From: Dehalococcoidia bacterium CG2_30_46_19
Lineage (GTDB): Bacteria; Chloroflexota; Dehalococcoidia; GIF9; AB-539-J10
Length of the DNA stretch: 5,285 nucleotides
Assembly (NCBI GenBank): GCA_001872925.1
Contig: MNYD01000035.1
Coordinates: 1 to 5,285 of the forward strand
Direction of reading: 5' to 3'
Part shown: positions 1-5,285 of the stretch, piece after piece
Layout: the number at the start of each line of letters is the position of its first letter
Position numbering within the stretch: the stretch's first letter is position 1
Made by a program: the position numbers and the translations under genes
The notes under the pieces: generated by a model
What the model saw: only the letters and a program-made list of their open reading frames with translations
Database searches by the model: none
What the model was told of the DNA's origin: nothing

Positions 1-1085
1 TCTGACCTGGTAAGCATCCTGGCTTTACCTTCCTGCAGGCTGACTACATCTTCGATTCTAACACCTCCCCATCCCGGAATATAAATTCCTGGCTCTATGG
101 TAAAAACCATCCCATCCGTGAGCAAGTCAGGGGAGTGGGGTCCGAGCGCTGGGCATTCATGAACCTCCAGTCCGATGCCATGTCCCAAACCATGCCCGAA
201 GGCATCTCCATAACCTGCCTGTTCAATAACATCTCTGGCTAATTTGTCTGCCTTGTTAGCTGTCATACCGGTTTTGATTCCTTCTATAGCGGTAAGCTGT
301 GACCTCAAAACAATATTATAAACCTCGGTGAGCATTTTATCAGGTTTGCCGAAGCATAAAGTGCGGCTAAAATCACTGTAGTACCCATCAAGCTTAGCCC
401 CCATGTCAATGAGCACCGGTTCATTAGCACAAATTACCTTGTCTGTAGGCTTAGCATGGGGCAAGGCTGAGTTTGGTCCCGAGGCTACAATGATGTCAAA
501 GGCTATTCCATCACTCCCAGTTTCTCGCAGATGTTTTTCTATTTCCCATGCTGCCTCTTTTTCGGTGATGCCTGGCTTGATATTCGATTTAATTTGGGCG
601 AAAACGGTATCGGTTAATTTCACAGCTTTATTGATGAGTTCCAACTCATCCTTTCCCTTTATCGAGCGTAGATTTTCCACCAAATCCGTGGTGGGAATAA
701 GCTCCAGCTTAAATTTTCCTGTTTTTATCGCTTTGCTGACATGCTGGTAAATAGCGAAAGGGACGGAGTTTGCTTCAAAGCCCAATTTCTGCCATCCAAA
801 TTCAGATGCTAATTCAGGAAGCCAGTCATTCAAATCACCCTTAATCTGGATGACGTTGAACTGAGGAACTTCCTTTTTAGCTTGTTCAGTGTAGCGAAAA
901 TCAGTAGCCAAAATAGCTTGGTTATCGGAAATGAGCAACCATCCTGAGGAACCAGTGAAGCCAGAGAGATAGCGATAATTCTCCGTTTTTGAAACTAAAA
1001 GGGCATCGAGGTTTTGCTGAATAATCAGAGGACGAAGTCTTGATAAGCGGTTTATCCCCAATTTTCTCCCTTCGGGAGCGTTCAT
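1..1085 (-). CDS. M24B Xaa-Pro peptidase (aminopeptidase P / prolidase family), 3' end cut by window
   Basis: This cytoplasmic dinuclear-metal peptidase removes an N-terminal residue ahead of proline or splits Xaa-Pro dipeptides. Read from ATG at 1085, 361 codons are visible and the frame stays open to the window edge; the family is usually about 355-370 residues, so only a few are missing. Residues about 13-135 are the N-terminal creatinase-like domain (NYRYLSGFTGSSGWLL, ATDFRY), and 145 onward is the pita-bread catalytic domain. All five expected metal ligands are present: D227 and D238 (LIDMGA, YYSDFSRT), H302 (GHGLGHGIG), E331 (TIEPGIY) and E345 (VRIEDVV). The accessory histidines H210 (LPHAKP) and H309 (EVHE) and R343 also match E. 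coli PepP in spacing. The start is uncertain. TTG at 1061 has AAGGGAG four bases upstream and gives the more family-like N-terminus, whereas ATG 1085 has no good ribosome site. PepP versus PepQ specificity cannot be decided here. The gene follows aroQ and is probably in the same operon. Confidence 0.95.
   Translation of the reverse strand, partial: MNAPEGRKLGINRLSRLRPLIIQQNLDALLVSKTENYRYLSGFTGSSGWLLISDNQAILATDFRYTEQAKKEVPQFNVIQIKGDLNDWLPELASEFGWQKLGFEANSVPFAIYQHVSKAIKTGKFKLELIPTTDLVENLRSIKGKDELELINKAVKLTDTVFAQIKSNIKPGITEKEAAWEIEKHLRETGSDGIAFDIIVASGPNSALPHAKPTDKVICANEPVLIDMGAKLDGYYSDFSRTLCFGKPDKMLTEVYNIVLRSQLTAIEGIKTGMTANKADKLARDVIEQAGYGDAFGHGLGHGIGLEVHECPALGPHSPDLLTDGMVFTIEPGIYIPGWGGVRIEDVVSLQEGKARMLTRS
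1066..1072 (-). promoter_or_regulatory. Possible Shine-Dalgarno for TTG start of the peptidase
   Basis: The minus strand reads AAGGGAG, then AAAA, then TTG at 1061-1059, in frame with the peptidase. The spacing is short but usable. The resulting N-terminus (MGINRLSRLRPL) looks like the normal start of this family. The ATG at 1085 has only a weak GAAG upstream. If TTG is right, the eight residues before it are not translated. Confidence 0.4.
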
Positions 1086-1096
1086 CAATCTTCGGC

Positions 1097-1153
1097 TGTC
1101 ATTCTGAGCGAAGCGAAGAATCTGGAGACCCTTCACTCTCGTTCAGGGTGACA
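1097..1153. repeat. 57-bp imperfect palindrome (intergenic hairpin repeat)
   Basis: The element runs from TGTCA to TGACA and folds on itself almost end to end. By hand I count about 24 pairs in the minus-strand RNA (three of them G-U), three mismatches, one bulged base and a tiny CC apex. Every mismatch is a transition-type pair, so each is G-U in the RNA of one strand and A-C in the other, as expected of a decaying perfect palindrome. The core GAGCGAAGCGAAGAATCT resembles a dispersed intergenic repeat I recall from several environmental bacterial lineages; that is memory, not a search. It begins one base after the aroQ stop codon and has no T-tract, so it looks more like an intercistronic RNA hairpin or mobile repeat than a classical terminator. 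Confidence 0.8.
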
Positions 1154-1154
1154 A

Positions 1155-1598
1155 TCAAATATTTTCTCCCTTGAGCTCGGCTAACAGGGCTTGTAGCGCA
1201 ACGATGTACCCTTGCCAGCCCAACCCGCTTATCTGCCCTTTAGCTATGGGGGCTATCACCGATTTAGCTCTCCATTCTTCCCGCGCATAAATGTTAGATA
1301 AATGAACTTCGATGATTGGGAGCCCAGAATCCGCCAGGGCATCCCGCAAGGAAAAACCATAATGCGTAAGAGCCCCAGGGTTAATGATTATTCCATCGGC
1401 TGAGCTTGACTGCTGTTGAATAAAATCAACCAATGCTCCTTCGCTATTAGACTGGAAGGAAGTTATTTCTGCATCCAACTTTTCTCCCTGTTTTTTAACC
1501 ACGGAATCAATCTCAGCCAAAGTCTTTCTCCCATAAGTTGCCTTATCTCGCTTTCCCAGCATATTTAGGTTTGGACCATTGATAATTAAAATTTTCAT
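1155..1598 (-). CDS. aroQ: Type II 3-dehydroquinate dehydratase (AroQ)
   Basis: This enzyme catalyses the third step of the shikimate pathway, dehydration of 3-dehydroquinate to 3-dehydroshikimate, as a cytoplasmic dodecamer of flavodoxin-like subunits. At 147 residues it has the normal length. The N-terminal signature NGPNLNMLGKR is at residues 7-17. The catalytic residues are visible: R17 and Y22 in the flexible lid (ATYGRK), N73 and H79 in INPGALTHYG, D86, E97 and H99 in EVHLSN, and R110 in REEWR. Most of these sit two positions before the M. tuberculosis numbering. The ATG start overlaps the topA stop as ATGA and has AGAGGT six bases upstream (1605-1610), so translation is probably coupled to topA. 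The last residues (GENI) may have been altered by the junction element: without it the frame would read on to GENWG and a TAA stop. Confidence 0.98.
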   Translation of the reverse strand: MKILIINGPNLNMLGKRDKATYGRKTLAEIDSVVKKQGEKLDAEITSFQSNSEGALVDFIQQQSSSADGIIINPGALTHYGFSLRDALADSGLPIIEVHLSNIYAREEWRAKSVIAPIAKGQISGLGWQGYIVALQALLAELKGENI

Positions 1599-3730
1599 GA
1601 AGTTACCTCTACTTTCTCCTTATTTATATTCAATTCAGATAATTTCACTGTGCATCTACAAGCAACACACTTTGCCTCGTCTTCTTTATATGCCACTAAA
1701 AGCTTTCCACATTGGGGGCAAGGCTGTGGTATCGGTTTGCTATTTGTGATGAATTGGCACTTAGGATAGTTACTGCACCCATAAAAGACCTTCTTATGTT
1801 TGCCAATCCTCCGCACCAGTTCACCTCCACATTGAGGGCAGGGGACACCCGTTTTGACTAAAAATGGCATCGTTGTTTTACATTCGGGGTATCCGCTACA
1901 AGCAAGAAATTTGCCAAATCGCCCTACTCTTATCACCATAGGGCGGCCGCAATTGGGACATTTCTGTTCGGTCATCTCCACTACCTTAACTTTGGTCATA
2001 TTAGCTGATGCATGCTGCAGCATATCCTCGAAGGGGAAGTAAAAAGCGTGTAGCACGGCTACCCAGTCTTTCTTTCCCTGAGCTATTTCGTCGAGATTTT
2101 GTTCCATTTGTGCTGTAAATTTGTTTTCCACTATTTTAGGGAAATGTTGACACAAAATATCATTAACCACTATCCCTAGTTCGTCAGGGTGAAATCGCCC
2201 ATCCAGCTTGTGGACATACTGTCTTTCCTGGATAGTAGTTAAAATGGGAGCATAGGTGCTAGGACGCCCAATGCCCTCTTGCTCCAATGCCTTTATCAGC
2301 GTAGCTTCAGTATACCGAGCCGGTGGCTGCGTGAAATGCTGCTCTGGGAAAGTAGCTATATATCTTAACCTATCGCCAGCCTCCAGCTCAGGCAGTGAAG
2401 TAGATATCTCCGTTTTATCACTCTCATCTTTTCCTTCGCTATAAACAGTCGTGAAGCCCGGGAATCTCATAGATGAACTAGCTGCTTTAAGCAGGTAACC
2501 ATCCTTGCTCTTTGGCACCGTCGCCTCTATTTCTATGGTCATGGTGTCGTATAAAGCGGGTGACATTTGGCTGGCTACAAAACGCTTCCAGATGAGTTCA
2601 TAAAGCCTGGCCTGGCTTGAATCAAGGAAAGGCTTGACTTCATCTGGTTGGCGGGCAACTTTGGTAGGGCGAATTGCTTCATGTGCTTCTTGGGCCCATT
2701 TTGTTTTCTTGGCAAAAACGCGTGCCTTTGAGGGAAGAAAGCTCGCTCCATATTTTTTATCGATGAAGCTTCTTGCCTCCGCCAGAGCAGAGGGGGCGAC
2801 GTGAGTGGAGTCGGTGCGCATATAGGTAATAAGCCCCACCGAGCCTTCCGAAGCCAGAGGTAAACCTTCATACAGTTGTTGAGCAATCGCCATGGTATGT
2901 TTAGCTGTGAAGTGTAACTTTCTCCATGCTTCCTGCTGCAGGGTGCTGGTTATGAATGGCGGAGCTGGCTGGCGAGTTACCTGCTTGGTTTGAACACTGC
3001 TAACCTGGTATTTAGACTTTTCCAGGCGGGCAACAATCTCCTTCGATTCTTGTTCAGTGTGAATGTTTAATTTAGTGCCATCGAGCAAAGCAACAAGCTC
3101 GGCTTTAAAGCTTGCTTGTTTCTCTTGAGGAGCTAATTCAACTTCAATGCTCCAATATTCCTCGGGTGTAAAGCTCTGAATTTTTCGTTCGCGATCAACG
3201 ACCATCTTGACTGTTACCGATTGGACTCTGCCAGCAGATAGCCCCCGCTGCACCTTTCTCCACAGCAGCGGACTTAACTTATAGCCAACAAGCCTATCCA
3301 GGATGCGTCTTGCTTGTTGGGCGTTAACCAGGTTCATATCAATAGCACGGGTTTTTTTGAACGCCTTTCGGATTGCCTCTTCGGTTACTTCGTGAAACAC
3401 GACACGGTGAACCGGAGAATTGTTTCTATCTAGCTCAGCTGCCTTAATCAAATGCCAGGAGATCGCCTCTCCTTCACGGTCAGGGTCGGTGGCTAAATAC
3501 ACAGAGCTGGCCTTATTAGCCGTATTCTTGAGCTCACGGATTATTTTCCTTTTCCCCGGCAGAATGACGTATTGGGGGCTGAAGTCCTGGTCAATATCCA
3601 CGCCCAAGCTTGACTTGGGTAAATCACGAACATGCCCCAGTGATGCCTTGACTGTATAGCCGCGTCCCAGTATTCTGTTGAGTGTTCTTGCCTTGGCGGG
3701 TGATTCAACGATAACCAGTTTAGTTGCCAT
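1595..3730 (-). CDS. topA: DNA topoisomerase I, type IA (TopA)
   Basis: This enzyme relaxes negatively supercoiled DNA by cutting one strand through a 5'-phosphotyrosine and passing the other strand, without ATP. At 711 residues it is shorter than E. coli TopA (865), as is usual for Gram-positive-type and Chloroflexota enzymes. The TOPRIM domain is at about 3-120, with E9 and K13 in VESPAKA and the Mg-binding D82, D84 and E86 in TDPDREGE. The core follows, with RRILDRLVGY (141-150), GLSAGRVQS (163-171), the catalytic Y303 and R305 in GLITYMRTDST, EAHEAIRPT (348-356) and GIGRPSTYA (487-494). Three C-terminal zinc fingers bind single-stranded DNA: C591/C594/C611/C617, C631/C634/C652/C658, and a shorter C671/C674/C688/C691. 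The gene starts 3 bases after the dprA stop and ends overlapping aroQ, so it is central to the operon. No defect is seen. Confidence 0.99.
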   Translation of the reverse strand: MATKLVIVESPAKARTLNRILGRGYTVKASLGHVRDLPKSSLGVDIDQDFSPQYVILPGKRKIIRELKNTANKASSVYLATDPDREGEAISWHLIKAAELDRNNSPVHRVVFHEVTEEAIRKAFKKTRAIDMNLVNAQQARRILDRLVGYKLSPLLWRKVQRGLSAGRVQSVTVKMVVDRERKIQSFTPEEYWSIEVELAPQEKQASFKAELVALLDGTKLNIHTEQESKEIVARLEKSKYQVSSVQTKQVTRQPAPPFITSTLQQEAWRKLHFTAKHTMAIAQQLYEGLPLASEGSVGLITYMRTDSTHVAPSALAEARSFIDKKYGASFLPSKARVFAKKTKWAQEAHEAIRPTKVARQPDEVKPFLDSSQARLYELIWKRFVASQMSPALYDTMTIEIEATVPKSKDGYLLKAASSSMRFPGFTTVYSEGKDESDKTEISTSLPELEAGDRLRYIATFPEQHFTQPPARYTEATLIKALEQEGIGRPSTYAPILTTIQERQYVHKLDGRFHPDELGIVVNDILCQHFPKIVENKFTAQMEQNLDEIAQGKKDWVAVLHAFYFPFEDMLQHASANMTKVKVVEMTEQKCPNCGRPMVIRVGRFGKFLACSGYPECKTTMPFLVKTGVPCPQCGGELVRRIGKHKKVFYGCSNYPKCQFITNSKPIPQPCPQCGKLLVAYKEDEAKCVACRCTVKLSELNINKEKVEVTS

Positions 3731-3733
3731 AGT

Positions 3734-4864
3734 TTACTCTTTACCTACTCTACTACTAAGCACATAATTCATATTTCCAACTTGCTTGGCTATTCCTTTT
3801 AGTTCCAGCATAGCCAGTGTACTGCTTACTTCGGGCATGGTTAAACCACTACGCCGGCAAATCTCGTCTATGTGATTCGGCTCGGAAGTCAGTTGAGTTA
3901 ACACCTGGGATTCTTTCTCATTGGCAGGTAGGAATTCCTTGATTTCCAGTTGCTGTGCCATCGCTGTTGGATTCAGCTCCTCCAGAATATCATTACAATT
4001 GCAAACTAACTTAGCTCCTTCCTGTATAAGATGGTTAGTTCCTCTGCTGTTTGGGGAAAGAATGCTGCCTGGAATAGCAAAAACATCTCTGTTTTGTTCT
4101 ACTGCTTGGTGAGCAGTGATTAAAGCTCCGCTTCTCTCGCCGGCCTCTATTACCAGCACACCGAGACTTAAACCACTCATAATTCGATTACGCTGGGGAA
4201 AGTTATCAGCTTTTGGTCTGACACCCAAGGGATACTCGCTTATCAAGGCTCCGTGCTCCATAATATCCTGAGCTAGTTTAGCATTGTCAGCAGGGTAGAC
4301 GATATCTAAGCCCGAGGCAAAAACAGCGATAGTCTCGCCACCGCTATCTAATGTTGTGCGATGGGCTATGGAATCAATTCCTCTAGCCAAACCGCTGACG
4401 ATTGTGATTTTGCTACGCACCAGGTCAGCTACGATTTCCTCGGTTACCTGTCGGCCATATACAGTGGGCTTACGTGTGCCCACTACTGCCAGGTAGGGGT
4501 CATCTTTTGGCAGCAAGTTGCCCCGAACATAAAGCACCGGTGGGTAGTCGTAAATCTCCTTTAATCTGGGAGGATAAGAAGGGTCTTCACAGGTAAGCAC
4601 CTTTACCTTATATCGCTCCAGTTTCTCCATCTCGTCATCCAGGGAAATTCTGGGACGTAAGGCAGCTATGGCATTTACGCTCCGTGAATCCAGGCCTGCC
4701 TGCTTTAATTCGCTCACGGGAGCATTCCAGGCATCTTCCAGATTAACGAAGCGCTCTCTTAATTGCGCAATCCTGACCTTGCCAATGCCAGGTATCCTGG
4801 AAAAACCTATCCAGTATTTCAGTTCATCTTTACTTGCCATAGGACTCAGGGGGGATTTTAGCAT
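3734..4864 (-). CDS. dprA: DNA-processing protein DprA (Smf)
   Basis: DprA binds incoming single-stranded DNA during natural transformation and loads RecA. It is also kept in many bacteria not known to be competent. The 376 residues show three parts. A helix-hairpin-helix/SAM-like N-terminus includes SRIPGIGKVR at 22-31. The Rossmann-fold core at about 90-290 has VVGTRKPTVYG (127-137), SGLARGID (157-164), SEYPLG (209-214), the signature FPQRNRIMSGLS (222-233), GERSGALITA (242-251) and GTNHLIQEGA (275-284). A C-terminal winged helix covers about 328-368 (IDEICRRSGLTMPEVSSTLAMLE). ATG 4864 is preferred because AGGTAG lies five bases upstream. ATG 4840 (MASKDELKYW) would match the usual family N-terminus but has a poorer ribosome site. 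It is the first gene of the likely dprA-topA-aroQ-peptidase operon. Confidence 0.98.
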   Translation of the reverse strand: MLKSPLSPMASKDELKYWIGFSRIPGIGKVRIAQLRERFVNLEDAWNAPVSELKQAGLDSRSVNAIAALRPRISLDDEMEKLERYKVKVLTCEDPSYPPRLKEIYDYPPVLYVRGNLLPKDDPYLAVVGTRKPTVYGRQVTEEIVADLVRSKITIVSGLARGIDSIAHRTTLDSGGETIAVFASGLDIVYPADNAKLAQDIMEHGALISEYPLGVRPKADNFPQRNRIMSGLSLGVLVIEAGERSGALITAHQAVEQNRDVFAIPGSILSPNSRGTNHLIQEGAKLVCNCNDILEELNPTAMAQQLEIKEFLPANEKESQVLTQLTSEPNHIDEICRRSGLTMPEVSSTLAMLELKGIAKQVGNMNYVLSSRVGKE

Positions 4865-4869
4865 AGGGA

Positions 4870-4875
4870 CTACCT
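4870..4875 (-). promoter_or_regulatory. Ribosome binding site of dprA
   Basis: The minus strand reads AGGTAG, five bases before ATG 4864. It supports this start over the in-frame ATG at 4840, which is preceded by a C-rich stretch with no clear match. The site lies between two copies of GTCCCTA (4864-4870 and 4875-4881), the second of which runs into the start codon. Confidence 0.55.
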
Positions 4876-4907
4876 AGGGACAATGAATTGTGCTGGCTGA
4901 CCACATA

Positions 4908-4924
4908 GGTAACAGAGTGTTACC
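4908..4924. promoter_or_regulatory. Perfect 7-bp dyad GGTAACA-GAG-TGTTACC in dprA leader
   Basis: Two perfect 7-base arms flank a 3-base centre, roughly 45 bases before dprA and downstream of the candidate -10 box. It could be a repressor or activator operator, or a small hairpin in the leader RNA. It has no T-tract, so it is not a classical terminator. I do not recognise it as the site of a named regulator. Confidence 0.45.
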
Positions 4925-4956
4925 CACGTATCTCAGCCTCCGCAATCTCCGAGTAC

Positions 4957-4962
4957 ATTATA
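4957..4962 (-). promoter_or_regulatory. Candidate -10 box (TATAAT) for the dprA operon
   Basis: The minus strand has a perfect TATAAT about 93 bases before the dprA start codon. No good TTGACA-like -35 box lies 16-18 bases upstream; that stretch reads roughly TATATGG and belongs to the end of the 80-base palindrome. There is no TG extension directly before the box. If real, it would need an activator or be weak, and the transcript would carry a leader of about 80-90 bases containing the 7-bp dyad. Confidence 0.35.
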
Positions 4963-4980
4963 ATTCATAATCCGCCATTC

Positions 4981-5060
4981 CATATAACGTTCTGCGGATA
5001 AAAGAAGTTGCCGAAGGCGATTTTGGGAAATCTTTGATCCCTTTTATTCGCTGTTATATG
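4981..5060. repeat. 80-bp imperfect palindrome, attC-like or MITE-like
   Basis: The outer arms CATATAAC (4981-4988) and GTTATATG (5053-5060) are perfect complements. Inner arms GCGGATAAAAG (4994-5004) and CTTTTATTCGC (5041-5051) pair at 10 of 11 positions, the exception being G-T. The central 36 bases can form two more small stems (GCC-GAA-GGC at 5010-5018 and a GGGA...TCCC stem). The outer arms match the integron RYYYAAC/GTTRRRY boxes at 6 of 7 positions, and 80 bases is within attC length. Against attC, the spacers between arms are unequal (5 and 1 bases) and there is no clear extrahelical base. A small non-autonomous element or a structured 3' UTR are alternatives. Confidence 0.6.
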
Positions 5061-5061
5061 A

Positions 5062-5088
5062 CCCGAAGGGCAAGGTTGCAAAGCAACC
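5062..5088. repeat. Two small perfect hairpins after the YbjQ-like gene
   Basis: CCC-GAA-GGG (5062-5070) and GGTTGC-AAA-GCAACC (5074-5088) lie side by side about 70-95 bases after the YbjQ-like stop in the direction of transcription. In minus-strand RNA the loops are UUC and UUU. Neither is followed by a run of U, so intrinsic termination is doubtful, although the larger one could stabilise the 3' end of the upstream transcript. The rest of 5089-5158 holds no gene I can support and includes an AT-rich stretch near 5113-5130. Confidence 0.45.
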
Positions 5089-5158
5089 GCAGAGTTCCGA
5101 ACCCCGCTTAACAAATTCAAAATTTAAATCTCGTAGAGGCAACTTTTCTATGTAAGAG

Positions 5159-5285
5159 TCATTCCACAATCACAGCGGTTCCGTATGCACGCACGTAATC
5201 AGGCGTGAAAGAGCTGCGTACACTTTCGCTCCTGTAACCTATGATTGCATTTGCTCCTAATTGCTCTGCATTTTTCTCCAAATTA
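5159..5285 (-). CDS. C-terminal end of a YbjQ/UPF0145 family (putative heavy-metal-binding) protein, 5' part outside window
   Basis: The last 41 codons and a TGA stop are visible; the rest lies beyond the right edge. The segment has the family's closing pattern: a helix with QLGANAIIGYR, then a variable loop, then a final strand AYGTAVIVE. In known YbjQ proteins the same region reads approximately LGANAVVGVRFD...GTAV. These are small cytoplasmic proteins of about 105 residues that form pentamers; the heavy-metal-binding name is a family label with little biochemical support. No metal-binding residues can be judged from this fragment. It runs in the same direction as dprA, but the 294-base gap with hairpins and a possible promoter argues for a separate transcript. 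Confidence 0.85.
   Translation of the reverse strand, partial: NLEKNAEQLGANAIIGYRSESVRSSFTPDYVRAYGTAVIVE

Larger units (their letters stand above)
1061..1172. repeat. 12-bp direct repeat ATTTTCTCCCTT at 1061-1072 and 1161-1172
   Basis: The two copies are identical over 12 bases and lie exactly 100 bases apart. One copy encodes part of the AroQ C-terminus (LKGEN); the other sits at the start of the peptidase gene, where it supplies a Shine-Dalgarno-like AAGGGAG. The 57-base hairpin repeat lies between them. The arrangement could be a target-site duplication around an 88-base insert or a local segmental duplication. Confidence 0.75.

Noticed and set aside
403..750. Plus-strand open frame of 115 codons
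   Set aside because: It lies wholly antisense to the M24B peptidase, whose metal ligands and domain order are clear on the minus strand; the plus-strand product has no recognisable pattern.
1097..1153. Rho-independent terminator after aroQ
   Set aside because: The hairpin is long enough, but neither strand has a T-tract after it, and the peptidase gene follows closely in the same direction.
2575..2886. Minus-strand 103-codon frame inside topA
   Set aside because: It is a different frame within the topA core, which contains the catalytic tyrosine region; its product is low in recognisable features and has no ribosome site I can support.
3420..3659. Plus-strand frames antisense to topA and dprA (also near 1854, 2256, 3921, 4361 and 4668)
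   Set aside because: All are shadows of strongly conserved minus-strand coding sequence.
4928..4969. Short minus-strand frame near the -10 box (ATG AAT TAT AAT..., about 11 codons to TGA) as a leader peptide
   Set aside because: It overlaps the proposed promoter, has no convincing ribosome site and no run of regulatory codons.
4994..5090. tRNA or known riboswitch in the hairpin-rich spacer
   Set aside because: No cloverleaf with a GTTCRANNC-type T arm and CCA-adjacent acceptor stem can be built, and I do not recognise any riboswitch core motif.

Overview
The window carries a compact run of bacterial housekeeping genes, all on the minus strand. In transcription order (right to left) they are the tail of a YbjQ/UPF0145-type protein, a roughly 300-base intergenic region, dprA, topA, aroQ (type II dehydroquinase) and an M24B Xaa-Pro peptidase cut by the left edge. 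No plus-strand gene is supported; the plus-strand open frames are antisense shadows of these genes.

Right part (4865-5285): the last 41 codons of the YbjQ-like gene are followed by a non-coding stretch rich in short palindromes. It holds two small perfect hairpins, an 80-base imperfect palindrome with CATATAAC/GTTATATG ends that loosely resembles an integron attC site, a candidate promoter with a perfect TATAAT box, and a 7-bp dyad in the dprA leader. Middle (1595-4864): dprA and topA are separated by 3 bases, and topA and aroQ overlap by ATGA, so they are very probably one operon. Left part (1-1172): the aroQ-peptidase junction is interrupted by a 57-base imperfect hairpin repeat. A 12-base direct repeat lies on either side of it, exactly 100 bases apart. 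Removing one copy and the DNA between restores a plausible overlapping aroQ/peptidase junction, which suggests a small element was inserted or duplicated there.

The genes do not form one pathway. DprA handles single-stranded DNA and recombination, TopA relaxes negative supercoils, AroQ makes shikimate precursors, and the M24B peptidase trims peptides with proline at position 2. Co-transcription looks like housekeeping clustering. From general knowledge, aroQ next to an M24B peptidase is common in Firmicutes-like genomes, often followed by efp, and dprA next to topA is also common there. The protein style, moderate GC content and intergenic repeat suggest Chloroflexota (perhaps Dehalococcoidia) or another Gram-positive-like lineage. 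That assignment is inference at low to moderate confidence.

I found no convincing new multi-gene system. What deserves a second look is non-coding: the junction element at 1061-1172, the attC-like palindrome at 4981-5060, and the dprA leader.
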